A DNA stretch of 64,000 bases, taken from NCBI GenBank assembly GCA_020636475.1, contig JACJXU010000008.1, positions 62,001-126,000 of the forward strand, in the 5' to 3' direction. A program made the translations under genes and the position numbers. Each line of letters opens with the position of its first letter. Within the stretch, counting starts at the first letter, position 1. This stretch comes from Chitinophagales bacterium. GTDB lineage: Bacteria > Bacteroidota > Bacteroidia > Chitinophagales > UBA2359. Below, piece after piece: positions 43,944-52,571 of this stretch. The notes below the pieces were generated by a model. That model searched no databases, was not told where the DNA came from, and worked only from the letters and a program-made list of their open reading frames with translations.

Positions 43944-43951
43944 CAAAATTA
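43944..43951 (-). promoter_or_regulatory. Candidate -7 promoter element for fumC
   Basis: TAATTTTG followed by CGG on the minus strand matches TAnnTTTG, 29 nt before the fumC ATG. Confidence 0.42.
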
Positions 43952-44075
43952 TATAAACTATTGTGGTTTTATAGGGTATTATTATGATAAAAAATGGAAA
44001 AATGGTACTAAATTGCCTTATCGTATCGTTATAATAAAAGAAAAGTTGGATTTTTATTTGGCAAAAACAATTTAT

Positions 44076-44300
44076 ATGAAAAAAATAATAAGTATTGGTG
44101 TTGTAAAATTGCTGGTAGTAATACTATTGGCGGGAGTGTCTTTTCAAAGTAGCGGCTGTGCCAAGTACGGCTGCCCCGGCATCGAAAAAGCAAACTTACA
44201 AGAAGGCGAAATGCCTAAAGTAAGCAAAACAAAATCGGGTTTGCTGCCCAGCAACGGCAAAAAATACAACCGTAAAAACGGCAAAAAACTAAGAAAATAG
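44076..44300 (+). CDS. Small basic lipoprotein-like protein
   Basis: The ATG at 44076 (MKKIISIGVVKLLVVILLAG) gives 74 residues with a signal-like hydrophobic segment, then SSGCAKYGCPGIEK. The cysteine after SSG may be lipid-modified, although the lipobox is non-standard. The remainder is Lys/Asn rich (KKYNRKNGKKLRK). Short proteins with a CAKYGCPG motif recur in Bacteroidota genomes, as far as I can recall, and are uncharacterised. It ends 13 nt before the DUF922 gene, so the two are probably co-transcribed. Confidence 0.7.
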   Translation: MKKIISIGVVKLLVVILLAGVSFQSSGCAKYGCPGIEKANLQEGEMPKVSKTKSGLLPSNGKKYNRKNGKKLRK

Positions 44301-44313
44301 TAAAATTATTGCG

Positions 44314-44898
44314 ATGAAAATTTATCTGTTGATAGGTTTGGTTTCTTTGCTCAGTGTTTTTTTACACGATAAAAACGCGCCCGAAAACGATGCGATAAAC
44401 AATGACGGAGCAATAGAATGGACGCTGAATCGCCCCTTGGCGTGGAGTGATTTTAGCGCAACGCCCGACTTCGCCGACAGAGGCACTGCGCTCACCAGTA
44501 GTTCTATTCATACATCTTATTACCTGAAAAATAATCGTCTCTACTTCAATATTCAAAGTTTTTTTCATCCGCAGGAGTCGTGGGTAAAAACCAAAAATCC
44601 TTCCGCACAACTGCTTCAGCACGAGCAAGGACACTTCGATTTGACCGAAGCCTACGCACGTATTATGCGCAAAATGCTTCAGGAAAGTACGTTTAGCTAT
44701 TATTTTTATGACGACGAAATAAGCATACGCTACAATCAGGTTTTTGATGAACTCGACTCCATGCAAAAACAATACGATGCCGCCACCCAACACTCTGTAA
44801 ACAGAGAAGCGCAAACGCAATGGCAGCGAACTATCGCCAATTTGCTGCAAGAATACGCCACCTACGATAATGCCGACTTTTCGGTAGCACTACCTTAA
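44314..44898 (+). CDS. DUF922 family predicted zinc metalloprotease-like protein
   Basis: The 194-residue protein has a short N-terminal hydrophobic segment (about 3-17). The DUF922 signature is visible: WTLNRPLAWSDFSATP, then LLQHEQGHFDLTEAYARIMR. The motif His-103-Glu-Gln-Gly-His-107 is a zinc-binding HExxH, with a glutamate about 4 residues later (LTE) as a possible third ligand. Peptidase activity in the periplasm is inferred from this motif but has not been shown for the family, to my knowledge. It follows the small CAKYGCPG protein at 13 nt. Confidence 0.82.
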   Translation: MKIYLLIGLVSLLSVFLHDKNAPENDAINNDGAIEWTLNRPLAWSDFSATPDFADRGTALTSSSIHTSYYLKNNRLYFNIQSFFHPQESWVKTKNPSAQLLQHEQGHFDLTEAYARIMRKMLQESTFSYYFYDDEISIRYNQVFDELDSMQKQYDAATQHSVNREAQTQWQRTIANLLQEYATYDNADFSVALP

Positions 44899-44924
44899 TT
44901 TATTACTCAAAAAGGGGGAAATTA

Positions 44925-45482
44925 CTATTCGGCAATTTTCGATACAAAACTGGCATCAAAATCCGCCCAAGGGGTAGTCTTGTAGTGGTTTTCGGCAAAA
45001 AAGTGTAATATTTTATCCATTTTGGGTGCCGTTTGATAACCCGGAACAATACTCAAATTGGCAAAATCTTCCCCCAAAAACACCATAGAAGGAAAACTCA
45101 ATTTTCCCTGCAATAGCACTGCCGCCAACTGGTTATAACCTCTGTTGCCATTTGCTACAAATTCATATTGTTCATCGCCCAAGGTAATCGTTTCGCGCTG
45201 CTCGGCATTTAGTTTTACAGCATAGTAGTGTTCATTCACATACGAAACAATATCCGCTTGCGAAAAAGTAGTAGCATCCATACGTTTGCACCAACCGCAC
45301 CAGTCGGTATATACGTCGATCATAATTTTTTTAGGATTTTTTTGCGAAGCAGCAATCGCATCTTCAATACTCATCCAGTTTATTTTTTCAACAGTATCGC
45401 CGTCTGCCAATTTATTGGGACGAAATGCGCTCATTCCAACAAATAACAGCCCGATAATGCTTAAAACTAAAAGATTTTTCAT
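44925..45482 (-). CDS. Periplasmic thioredoxin-fold protein
   Basis: The ATG at 45482 (MKNLLVLSIIGLLFVG) gives 185 residues with a signal peptide. The thioredoxin_7-like domain contains KKIMIDVYTDWCGWCKRMDA, with the redox pair Cys-62/Cys-65 in a CGWC motif, and the cis-proline region FPSMVF. Such proteins act as DsbD-dependent reductases or in protein disulfide handling in the periplasm. The C-terminal 35 residues are helical and ordinary for the family. It converges with the DUF922 gene. Confidence 0.9.
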   Translation of the reverse strand: MKNLLVLSIIGLLFVGMSAFRPNKLADGDTVEKINWMSIEDAIAASQKNPKKIMIDVYTDWCGWCKRMDATTFSQADIVSYVNEHYYAVKLNAEQRETITLGDEQYEFVANGNRGYNQLAAVLLQGKLSFPSMVFLGEDFANLSIVPGYQTAPKMDKILHFFAENHYKTTPWADFDASFVSKIAE

Positions 45483-45805
45483 GGTAAAATATTTAAAAAA
45501 ATAAAGCCTGTCCGTTTGGACTGTCAAAGTAACGAAAAGTAATACAAGATTAGTAAAATACGCGCAATTTTAACAAAAATTATGCAAGCATAAGCTCGTT
45601 TTCTCAAAGATATGCTTTTTATTATTTTGGGACTTTTTTAAAATGCAAGTGCAGTGTCAAATGTGAAACCAATTCTAAATTTTCTTTACAACCAACAAAT
45701 ATCCTTATCTTCGGAACGCAAAACAAAAAGTTTGGGTTGTTACAACCGAAATTTATACGAAAAGCAACATTTGAACAATTTTTTTAAACAAATAAAAAAC
45801 CGAAT
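45483..45805. other. Divergent intergenic region before the saccharopine-dehydrogenase-like gene
   Basis: About 320 nt without a credible gene. TATCTTCG at 45706-45713 is one base off TAnnTTTG and could be the -7 element of the 45806 gene. No repeat or hairpin of note is seen. Confidence 0.4.
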
Positions 45806-47008
45806 ATGTCTAAAGTTTTAATTATCGGAGCCGGAGGTGTAGGCAATGTGGTGGTTAGAAAGTGTGCTCGCGAGAAAGATGTTTTTTCCGAAATAATGTT
45901 AGCCAGTCGCACACTCGCCAAATGCGATGCTATTGCTGCTACTACGCCTGAGCAAAAAATTCAAACCACGCGCGTAGATGCCGACAACGTAAGCGAATTG
46001 GCGCAACTTATCGAAAAATTTAAGCCCGAATTGGTGATAAATGTAGCTTTGCCTTACCAAGATTTGCCTATTATGGACGCGTGCTTGGCTACGGGCGTTC
46101 ATTATATGGACACCGCCAACTACGAACCCAAAGACGAAGCGAAGTTCGAATATTCGTGGCAGTGGGCATATCACCAACGGTTTAAAGACAAAGGTATAAT
46201 GGCACTTTTGGGTTGTGGTTTCGACCCCGGCGTTACGCAGGCTTATACGGCTTATGCTGCAAAACACCATTTCGACGAAATGCACTACTTGGATATTGTG
46301 GACTGCAATGCAGGAGACCACGGACAGCATTTTGCCACCAATTTCAATCCCGAAATAAATATCCGCGAAATAACGCAGCCCGGCAAATATTGGGAAAATG
46401 GCGCGTGGCGCGAAATTCCGGCAATGAGTATTCACAAACCTATTGCATATCCCAATATTGGTGAACGCGAATCGTATGTACTGTTTCACGAGGAGTTGGA
46501 AAGCTTGGTGAAAAATTTTCCTACGCTCAAGCGCGCCCGTTTTTGGATGACTTTCGGACAACAATACATTACGCACCTTAATGTACTGCAAAATGTGGGG
46601 ATGACTTCTATAAAACCCATTAAATTTCAAGGAGTGGATATAGTGCCTTTGGAATTTTTGAAAGCCCTTTTGCCCGAGCCTTCCTCTTTGGGCGAAAATT
46701 ATAGCGGCGAAACTTCTATTGGTTGCCAGATAAAAGGTATAAAAGATGGCAAAGAAAGAACCTATTACATTTACAACAACTGCAAGCACCAAGAAGCCTA
46801 CGCCGATGTACAAGCGCAAGCCGTGAGCTACACTACGGGTGTTCCGGCAATGTTGGGCGCGAAAATGATGCTTACCGGAAAATGGATGAAAGCAGGCGTT
46901 TGGAATGTAGAACAGCTCGACCCAGACCCGTTTTTGGCGGAAATAGGAAAATATGGTTTGCCTTGGCAAGAAATAATTAATCCTACATTGCCGCACGAAT
47001 ACGCCTAA
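45806..47008 (+). CDS. Saccharopine dehydrogenase family protein, carboxynorspermidine dehydrogenase-like
   Basis: The 400-residue NAD(P)H-dependent oxidoreductase begins with a Rossmann loop GAGGVGNVV (8-16). It carries the segments ATGVHYMDTANYEP and LLGCGFDPGVTQAYTAYAAK, typical of carboxynorspermidine/carboxyspermidine dehydrogenase rather than of lysine-pathway saccharopine dehydrogenase. That enzyme condenses aspartate semialdehyde with a diamine in the alternative polyamine route. The matching decarboxylase is not encoded nearby. The gene is followed by a strong terminator and the longest MITE-like copy. Confidence 0.87.
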   Translation: MSKVLIIGAGGVGNVVVRKCAREKDVFSEIMLASRTLAKCDAIAATTPEQKIQTTRVDADNVSELAQLIEKFKPELVINVALPYQDLPIMDACLATGVHYMDTANYEPKDEAKFEYSWQWAYHQRFKDKGIMALLGCGFDPGVTQAYTAYAAKHHFDEMHYLDIVDCNAGDHGQHFATNFNPEINIREITQPGKYWENGAWREIPAMSIHKPIAYPNIGERESYVLFHEELESLVKNFPTLKRARFWMTFGQQYITHLNVLQNVGMTSIKPIKFQGVDIVPLEFLKALLPEPSSLGENYSGETSIGCQIKGIKDGKERTYYIYNNCKHQEAYADVQAQAVSYTTGVPAMLGAKMMLTGKWMKAGVWNVEQLDPDPFLAEIGKYGLPWQEIINPTLPHEYA

Positions 47009-47028
47009 TTTTTTTGCGTTAGAAATAG

Positions 47029-47070
47029 AAAAAAGGAGCTTTTCGACCATCGAAAAGCTCCTTTTTGTTT
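47029..47070 (+). terminator. Strong terminator after the 45806 gene
   Basis: AAAAAGGAGCTTTTCG (47030-47044 region) pairs with CGAAAAGCTCCTTTTT (47051-47066) around a short loop, and T residues follow. The A-rich 5' side could also serve minus-strand transcripts. Confidence 0.9.
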
Positions 47071-47075
47071 TATAA

Positions 47076-47407
47076 TCCCAAAATTGCACGAAAATTAAGT
47101 GTAAGTACCCTTCCCGCAACTTTGGGTGCAAAACTATACTCTGGGTTTCTTCATTTTCTTTGCTTGTTCAAAGAAAACGAAGCAAAAGAAACGACACTTT
47201 TTTCAAGGTATTTTTGCCCTTTACGGGCAAAACCGCAGTTCTTTGGCTAAATTTTTTCCAAGGCTTCAAAAATTTTTAACGCCAAAAAACCGCTATACGG
47301 CGAAAAAAGATTTTTACCCATTTTTCTTTTACAAAAACTGCTTGATAATTCCGTAAATGAGGATGCGCGTCCCTTTTCTAATACGCAATCATTATTCTAT
47401 TTTGGCA
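47076..47407 (+). mobile_element. MITE-like element, copy 3 (332 bp, longest form)
   Basis: The ends TCCCAAAAT (47076-47084) and ATTTTGGCA (47399-47407) form inverted repeats with one mismatch. Direct TAA triplets flank the element (47073-47075 and 47408-47410). Inside are several small hairpins: TTCTTCATTTTCTTT/AAAGAAAACGAAG (about 47148-47186), GCCC/GGGC (47217-47229) and CCGCTATACGG (about 47291-47301). Open frames inside are short and unlike known proteins. It contains all segments found in the copies at 8240 and 39232 and may be the parent form of both. Confidence 0.75.
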
Positions 47408-47423
47408 TAAAACCTTAAAAAAA

Positions 47424-48581
47424 CTATTGAAAGTAATCTTTCATTCTATCCATAAAACTGCGTTCTTTTTTGGCATTTGCGTTGGGTTTAAAGTTGCCAG
47501 AATTGCGCATATTTTCCAGTATTTTGCGCTCGTCTTCGCTTACATGCTGCGGTGTCCAAATGTTTACTTCTACTAGCAAATCGCCTTTGCCATAAGCATT
47601 GATGGCGGGCAAGCCTTTGTCGCGCAGGCGGAAAACCTTGCCGGATTGTGTACCGGCAGGAATTTTTATTTTGGCTTTGTTTTGTAGCGTAGGAATTTCC
47701 ACATTGGTACCCAAAACTGCATCGGCAAAATTGATGTGAAGCGTATAAAGCAAATTTTGCCCGTCGCGTACAAAATGTTCGTGCGCTTCTTCTTCAATAA
47801 GAATAATCAAATCTCCGGCGCGTCCGCCACGATGTCCGGCATTTCCTTTGCCACTAATGGAAAGTTGCATGCCATTTGCCACGCCTGCGGGAATGTTCAG
47901 TTCTATATTTTCTTCGCTGCTTTGTACGCCCGTACCTTTGCAGGAATCGCATTTTTGACTAATAATTTTTCCTTCTCCATGACAAGTCGGACAAGTAGAA
48001 GCTGTTTGCATCGGTCCCAAAATGGTGTTGGTTACGCGCCGAACTTGTCCGGTGCCGTTGCAGGTAGTACAAGTAGTAACGGCATTGCCTTTGGCTCCGG
48101 TAGCGTTGCAAGTGCTGCAAGGAATATCGCGGCGAAGCCTAATTTTTTTCTGTACGCCGTTGGCAATTTCTTCTAAGGTAAGTTTCACTTTTACGCGCAA
48201 ATTGCTGCCGCGAGTGCCACCTCCGCCTCCACGTGCGCGTGCGCCACCAAAGCCACCACCGAATCCGCCATCAAAGAAGTCGCCAAAGATATCGCCGAAG
48301 TTGGAAAAAATATCTTCCATATTCATACCGCCGCCGCCACTAAAGCCGCCATTGCCCATTCCGGCATGTCCGAATCGGTCGTATTGACTGCGTTTTTGGG
48401 GGTCGCTTAGTACTTCGTAGGCTTCGGCAGCTTCCTTAAATTTATCTTCTGCTTCCTTGTTGTCGGGATTTCGGTCGGGGTGATATTTTAGTGCCGTTTT
48501 GCGATAGGCTTTTTTTATTTCATCTGCCGAAGCATCACGACTTACGCCTAATATTTCGTAATAATCTTTTTTATTAGCCAT
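47424..48581 (-). CDS. dnaJ: Chaperone protein DnaJ
   Basis: The 385-residue co-chaperone stimulates the DnaK ATPase. The J domain (1-70) has HPD at 34-36. A Gly/Phe-rich region follows (about 75-130). The zinc-binding domain contains four CxxCxGxG-type motifs ([32 protein letters not shown]), and the C-terminal substrate-binding domain follows. It starts 1 nt after grpE stops, so the two are one operon. dnaK is not in the window, and no CIRCE or other heat-shock operator is evident upstream of grpE. Confidence 0.97.
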   Translation of the reverse strand: MANKKDYYEILGVSRDASADEIKKAYRKTALKYHPDRNPDNKEAEDKFKEAAEAYEVLSDPQKRSQYDRFGHAGMGNGGFSGGGGMNMEDIFSNFGDIFGDFFDGGFGGGFGGARARGGGGGTRGSNLRVKVKLTLEEIANGVQKKIRLRRDIPCSTCNATGAKGNAVTTCTTCNGTGQVRRVTNTILGPMQTASTCPTCHGEGKIISQKCDSCKGTGVQSSEENIELNIPAGVANGMQLSISGKGNAGHRGGRAGDLIILIEEEAHEHFVRDGQNLLYTLHINFADAVLGTNVEIPTLQNKAKIKIPAGTQSGKVFRLRDKGLPAINAYGKGDLLVEVNIWTPQHVSEDERKILENMRNSGNFKPNANAKKERSFMDRMKDYFQ

Positions 48582-48582
48582 G

Positions 48583-49131
48583 TTATTTTCCTACTACTAC
48601 TTTTGCGTAGCGTATTATTTTATTGTTTAATAAATATCCGTTTTCTATTACGTCAATCACTTTTCCTATCATTTCCTCAGAAGGAGCAGAAATTTCGGTA
48701 ATAGCTTCGTGAAATTCGGGATTAAACGCTTGCCCTTTAGCGTCCATTTTGCTTAATCCTCTGTTTTCCAAAGTACGCCACAATTTGTGGTAAATAAGTC
48801 CAAAACCTTCTTCTTTCGAAGCGTCTATGCCTTCTGCACCAAAGGCGCGTTCAAAATCGTCAATTACGGGCAAAAGTTCTTTAATCACATCTTGTGAAGC
48901 AGTTTGTGTAAGTTCCAAGCGTTCGCGTGCCGTGCGTCTTTTCATATTTTCAAAATCGGAAAAAAGGCGCAGATATTTATCTTTTGCTTCTTGTACTTCT
49001 TGGCGCAGTTTTTCTGCTACATCATCGGTTTTATTTATAATTTCTTCGGTAGTTACCGAATTTTCATTTTCAATAAGTTGCTCTTCGCTCAATTCATTTT
49101 CCATATTAGGATTATTTTTTTCCTTGTCCAT
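48583..49131 (-). CDS. grpE: Nucleotide exchange factor GrpE
   Basis: The ATG at 49131 ([18 protein letters not shown]) gives 182 residues; a 20-residue upstream extension is rejected. The acidic, disordered N-terminus leads into the long dimerising coiled coil (about 50-110) with [20 protein letters not shown]. The head domain contains [20 protein letters not shown], and the end matches family GrpE ([19 protein letters not shown]). GrpE releases ADP from DnaK. It forms an operon with dnaJ. Confidence 0.95.
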   Translation of the reverse strand: MDKEKNNPNMENELSEEQLIENENSVTTEEIINKTDDVAEKLRQEVQEAKDKYLRLFSDFENMKRRTARERLELTQTASQDVIKELLPVIDDFERAFGAEGIDASKEEGFGLIYHKLWRTLENRGLSKMDAKGQAFNPEFHEAITEISAPSEEMIGKVIDVIENGYLLNNKIIRYAKVVVGK

Positions 49132-49167
49132 TGTCTTAAAATATTTAAAAAATTTATGTTTAAAGTT

Positions 49168-49175
49168 CAAAATTA
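49168..49175 (-). promoter_or_regulatory. Candidate -7 promoter element for grpE-dnaJ
   Basis: TAATTTTG on the minus strand fits TAnnTTTG, 37 nt before the grpE ATG. TTTTTTG lies only 13 nt upstream, which is short of the usual spacing. Confidence 0.38.
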
Positions 49176-49304
49176 GCTGCAAAAATGACAAAAAATTACG
49201 GTTTCTTATGCAAATAAGATAGTATTGGAAGTGTACAAATTTATTGCCATATCGAAAAAAATGACATTATGGCAGAGTTTAAGCAAAATTAAATGACAAA
49301 ATGT

Positions 49305-49706
49305 TTAGGAAGGAAGCGGGCAGCTACAAGTTTTTTGGGAAACTTTGTGATTATTCCACAGTGCATACGCGCAAAAAAGTGCCGCGACCAAGGCTACGAG
49401 GTGTAAGTGAAAGTATTGGGCAATTACGAGAAAAATAGTGCCTATTGAAAACCAAATTAATGGCGATTTTTGCTGGTGCTGGCGAAACGAACGAACAAGC
49501 ACTACCAAGCCTATGCCTAAACCAAAGGCTAAAAAAAGCAGGTCGGTGAGCGAAAACCCGCTACTATGTATTCCATTGCCGATAGACAAAAGTGCCAACA
49601 GTGGACTAACTGCACAATGTATGGCACAGCCCAAAGGTAACAAAGCACCTAAACGGCTTTGCAACGACCACTTTGAGGATTTGGGAGATGTTTCTTTTTG
49701 CAACAT
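49305..49706 (-). CDS. MerC family membrane protein
   Basis: The 133-residue protein has four predicted membrane helices. The MerC pattern GALLPLGCAIHCAVSPLLALL (about 20-40) brings two cysteines near the first helix, and a second Cys-x-Cys lies at the C-terminus (KTCSCPLPS). MerC proteins take up mercury in resistance operons. In Bacteroidota most homologues lie outside mer operons, as here, so a different metal or role is likely. Confidence 0.85.
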   Translation of the reverse strand: MLQKETSPKSSKWSLQSRLGALLPLGCAIHCAVSPLLALLSIGNGIHSSGFSLTDLLFLAFGLGIGLVVLVRSFRQHQQKSPLIWFSIGTIFLVIAQYFHLHLVALVAALFCAYALWNNHKVSQKTCSCPLPS

Positions 49707-49740
49707 TATTGCAAATATAAAACATTTTGCGCAAAAAAGT

Positions 49741-51087
49741 TTATTCTAAGGCTAAATTATTTTCAGAAACTTGTCGGTAAAGCCTGTATTTTTCCAATAA
49801 AACGAACCAAAAAAAGACAAAAAAGGGTAGGCACGGAATTTTGTAGCGCACCAATGCACCGAAATTGTAGGAGGTGAAGCCTACGGCAAAACCCAGAAAT
49901 AAAATATACAAAAGACTGGCTTGCAAAAAAGCATCTTCCTTTACAAAGCGAAAACACCGCACAACACCTACTTTAAACAAAGTATAAAGGCTCAACAACA
50001 GAAAAATAATACTCTCGAAAGACGAAAAAAGCATTACAATACTAGTACACTCCCAAACATACGGACGATAGTAGGTAACATTTACCGAAGCCGGCATTTT
50101 CGACAAAACACCCCAAAGTGTGTAGTCTATTTCGCCGAAAGTATAGCCGCTACCTACAGTTCCTTGCTCTGCCAGTGCACCATGAAATGTTTGATAGCCA
50201 ATGGCATTTTGAATAACAAAAGCCAAGAAAGTGTTGAAATTTTTGAGGATATAATTGCCAAAGAGATAGACAAAGCCCAAAATGCCCACAAATAAAAAGA
50301 AAGTAGCAATTTTTAAAAAATTAGGGTCTCTTTTCCAGTGGCGATATACCAAAACGCCTTTCCACCAAAAAAGTGCCGTAAGCAGTGGAATGATAACATA
50401 AAATTTTACCACTAATACAATATACGAACACAGAACTACGGCAAAAAGCCACAAAAAATTTCTGTTTTTCAGGATAAAAAACTGATAAAATCCGTAAGTA
50501 ATCCAACCCAGCGATGCCATAATAATAGTGTCTTTCATAATTCCGCCGCCCCAAAATACCGCCGAAGGAACAGCAAAAACCGACAGAAAAGCCCATTTTT
50601 CTATGCTTGGATACAAACCACTAAACACCAAAAACAACAGCCAACCGCCCGTAAACGACAAAAAGCCAAACAGCAACGAGCAAGCGTAAAAATTTCCAAA
50701 GGAAAATATACCCAAAATACTCGCAATCCGCACCGTCATATACGTGTTTTTGTACGGATACATATTCATTTCGGAGGTGTATTCTATGGTGTGCATATTT
50801 CTTTCGCCCGCATCTTGCAGCCATATTCCTACGGCTTGTTCGGGGTCTTCCCAAAACAAATCTACCAATACTTTGCTGCTGCGGGTGTAGCCAAAAGTGT
50901 CGCCAGCAGTGTAATAAAACTGATATACAAGCGTAAAGGCAATGGAGCCTAAAAGTTTTAAAAACAAACCCGCCATAAAATAGCGCGCTTTCGACGAGTT
51001 TTTGTAATAGGCTTGGCTGATAATGATGCCAATTATCATTAAAATAAACCAATAACCTACCAATAATGCGAAATCGCTGAAACTCAT
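49741..51087 (-). CDS. Polytopic inner-membrane protein of unknown function
   Basis: The 448-residue protein has about ten predicted membrane helices. Between helices 2 and 3 there is a loop containing YYTAGDTFGYTRSS and HTIEYTSEMNMYPYKNTY. The central FAVPSAVFWGGGIMKDTIIM has a conserved look, recalling the PsxxFWSsGixKE-type motif of membrane glycosyltransferase-like and polymerase-like proteins. It may belong to the surface polysaccharide machinery, but this is an inference from topology. Its neighbours (MerC, serS) give no context. Confidence 0.75.
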   Translation of the reverse strand: MSFSDFALLVGYWFILMIIGIIISQAYYKNSSKARYFMAGLFLKLLGSIAFTLVYQFYYTAGDTFGYTRSSKVLVDLFWEDPEQAVGIWLQDAGERNMHTIEYTSEMNMYPYKNTYMTVRIASILGIFSFGNFYACSLLFGFLSFTGGWLLFLVFSGLYPSIEKWAFLSVFAVPSAVFWGGGIMKDTIIMASLGWITYGFYQFFILKNRNFLWLFAVVLCSYIVLVVKFYVIIPLLTALFWWKGVLVYRHWKRDPNFLKIATFFLFVGILGFVYLFGNYILKNFNTFLAFVIQNAIGYQTFHGALAEQGTVGSGYTFGEIDYTLWGVLSKMPASVNVTYYRPYVWECTSIVMLFSSFESIIFLLLSLYTLFKVGVVRCFRFVKEDAFLQASLLYILFLGFAVGFTSYNFGALVRYKIPCLPFFVFFWFVLLEKYRLYRQVSENNLALE

Positions 51088-51205
51088 GCCAAATTTGTCC
51101 GAAAATTTTTCAACCGAATAAGAAATATATGCCTTTTATCCAAAACTATGCTACTTTTGGTGCGGATATGCAAAGATAGGACACAAATTCGCGTCCACAA
51201 TATTA

Positions 51206-51235
51206 TTTGTCATAGCAAAACTTACTTTATCTTTG
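51206..51235 (+). promoter_or_regulatory. Bacteroidota-type promoter for serS
   Basis: TTTG (51206-51209), 18 nt, then TATCTTTG (51228-51235) followed by TACCC: a full match to the TTTG / TAnnTTTG arrangement, 37 nt before the ATG. Confidence 0.62.
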
Positions 51236-51271
51236 TACCCATAAGTATTAATAAAAAATTTTTGAACCAAA

Positions 51272-52546
51272 ATGCTCGAAATTTACCAACTGCGCGAAAA
51301 TGCCGACTTTGTTAAAGAACGCCTGCAATTTCGCAACTTTTCCGATATAAATTTAGTAAATACTATTTTGCAATTAGACGAAACGCGCCGCAAAGTGCAG
51401 TTCGATTTAGATAATACGCTCAGTGAATCCAATAAATTGTCTAAAGAAATTGGCGATTTGTTTAAGTCCGGCAAGCGAGACGAGGCGGAAGCATTGCGCC
51501 AGCAAACTACCGACCTAAAAGAGCAAAGCCAACAACTAAAAGAAAAGCAAAACACCCTCGAAACGGAAATTCACGATTTGTTGGTACAACTGCCCAATTT
51601 GCCGCATCAGCAAGTTGCCAAAGGCACTTCGCCCAACGACAATGTAGAAGTGCGCCGCAGTGGCGAAATTCCTCAACTTCCCGAAAACGCTTTGGAACAT
51701 TGGGATATTTTGGTGCAAAAAAATTTGGTGAGCCTCGAACTTGGCAATAAAATTACAGGGGCGGGATTTCCGGTTTTTATAGGAAAAGGAGCGCGTTTAC
51801 AACGTGCTTTGGTAGCTTTCTTTTTAGCGCAAGCTACGGAAAATGGCTATGAAGAAGTAATTCCGCCTTTTATGGTAAATGCCGCTACCGCTTATGGAAC
51901 AGGACAATTGCCCGACAAAGAAGGACAAATGTATCATGCCACATTCGACGATTTTTACCTTATTCCCACTGCCGAAGTGCCTGTAACGAATATTTACCGC
52001 GACCATATTTTTAATGAAAACGATTTGCCTGTAAAAATGACGGCACATTCGCCTTGTTTTCGCCGCGAAGCTGGCTCTTATGGCAAAGATGTACGCGGAC
52101 TCAATCGTGTACATCAGTTTGAAAAAGTAGAGATTGTGCATTTTGAATTGCCCGAAAAATCGTACGAAACCTTAGAAAAAATGGTCGATTATGTCGCGAG
52201 TTTGTTGGATAAATTGGTACTTCCGTATCGTGTATTGCGCTTGTGTAGCGGCGATATGGGTTTCACTTCGGCAATGACCTACGATTTTGAGGTGTTTTCG
52301 GCGGCGCAAAAAAAATGGTTGGAGGTGAGTTCTGTATCTAATTTTGAAACTTTCCAAAGCAATCGTATGAAAATTCGCTATCGTGATGAAGAAAGCGGAA
52401 AAACGCGTTTAGTTCATACGCTTAACGGTAGTGCCTTGGCATTGCCGCGTATTTATGCAGCCATTTTGGAAAACTACCAACAGGCAGATGGCAGTATTGT
52501 TGTGCCAAAAGTGTTGCAACCTTATACGGGTTTTGAGGTGATATAG
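51272..52546 (+). CDS. serS: Serine--tRNA ligase
   Basis: The enzyme charges tRNA-Ser in the cytoplasm. The 424-residue length is standard. The N-terminal helical arm (about 28-100) is a long coiled coil (LDETRRKVQFDLDNTLSESN ... LKEQSQQLKEKQNTLE) that contacts the tRNA long arm. Class II catalytic motifs are visible: HSPCFRREAGSYGKDVRGLNR (motif 2), LCSGDMGFTSAMTYDFEVF, and LNGSALALPRIYAAILEN (motif 3). It is monocistronic under its own promoter. Confidence 0.97.
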   Translation: MLEIYQLRENADFVKERLQFRNFSDINLVNTILQLDETRRKVQFDLDNTLSESNKLSKEIGDLFKSGKRDEAEALRQQTTDLKEQSQQLKEKQNTLETEIHDLLVQLPNLPHQQVAKGTSPNDNVEVRRSGEIPQLPENALEHWDILVQKNLVSLELGNKITGAGFPVFIGKGARLQRALVAFFLAQATENGYEEVIPPFMVNAATAYGTGQLPDKEGQMYHATFDDFYLIPTAEVPVTNIYRDHIFNENDLPVKMTAHSPCFRREAGSYGKDVRGLNRVHQFEKVEIVHFELPEKSYETLEKMVDYVASLLDKLVLPYRVLRLCSGDMGFTSAMTYDFEVFSAAQKKWLEVSSVSNFETFQSNRMKIRYRDEESGKTRLVHTLNGSALALPRIYAAILENYQQADGSIVVPKVLQPYTGFEVI

Positions 52547-52571
52547 GGGAAAATGCAGAAAATTTTGAAAT

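Noticed and set aside
45899..47131. 410-codon open frame on the minus strand opposite the saccharopine-dehydrogenase-like gene
   Set aside because: It is antisense to a gene with clear Rossmann and family motifs, has an odd Phe/Arg/His-rich composition and no recognisable domain; it is a shadow of codon bias.
47065..47356. Short open frames inside the 332-bp repeat
   Set aside because: They are disrupted or absent in the other two copies and have low-complexity composition, so the element is treated as non-coding.
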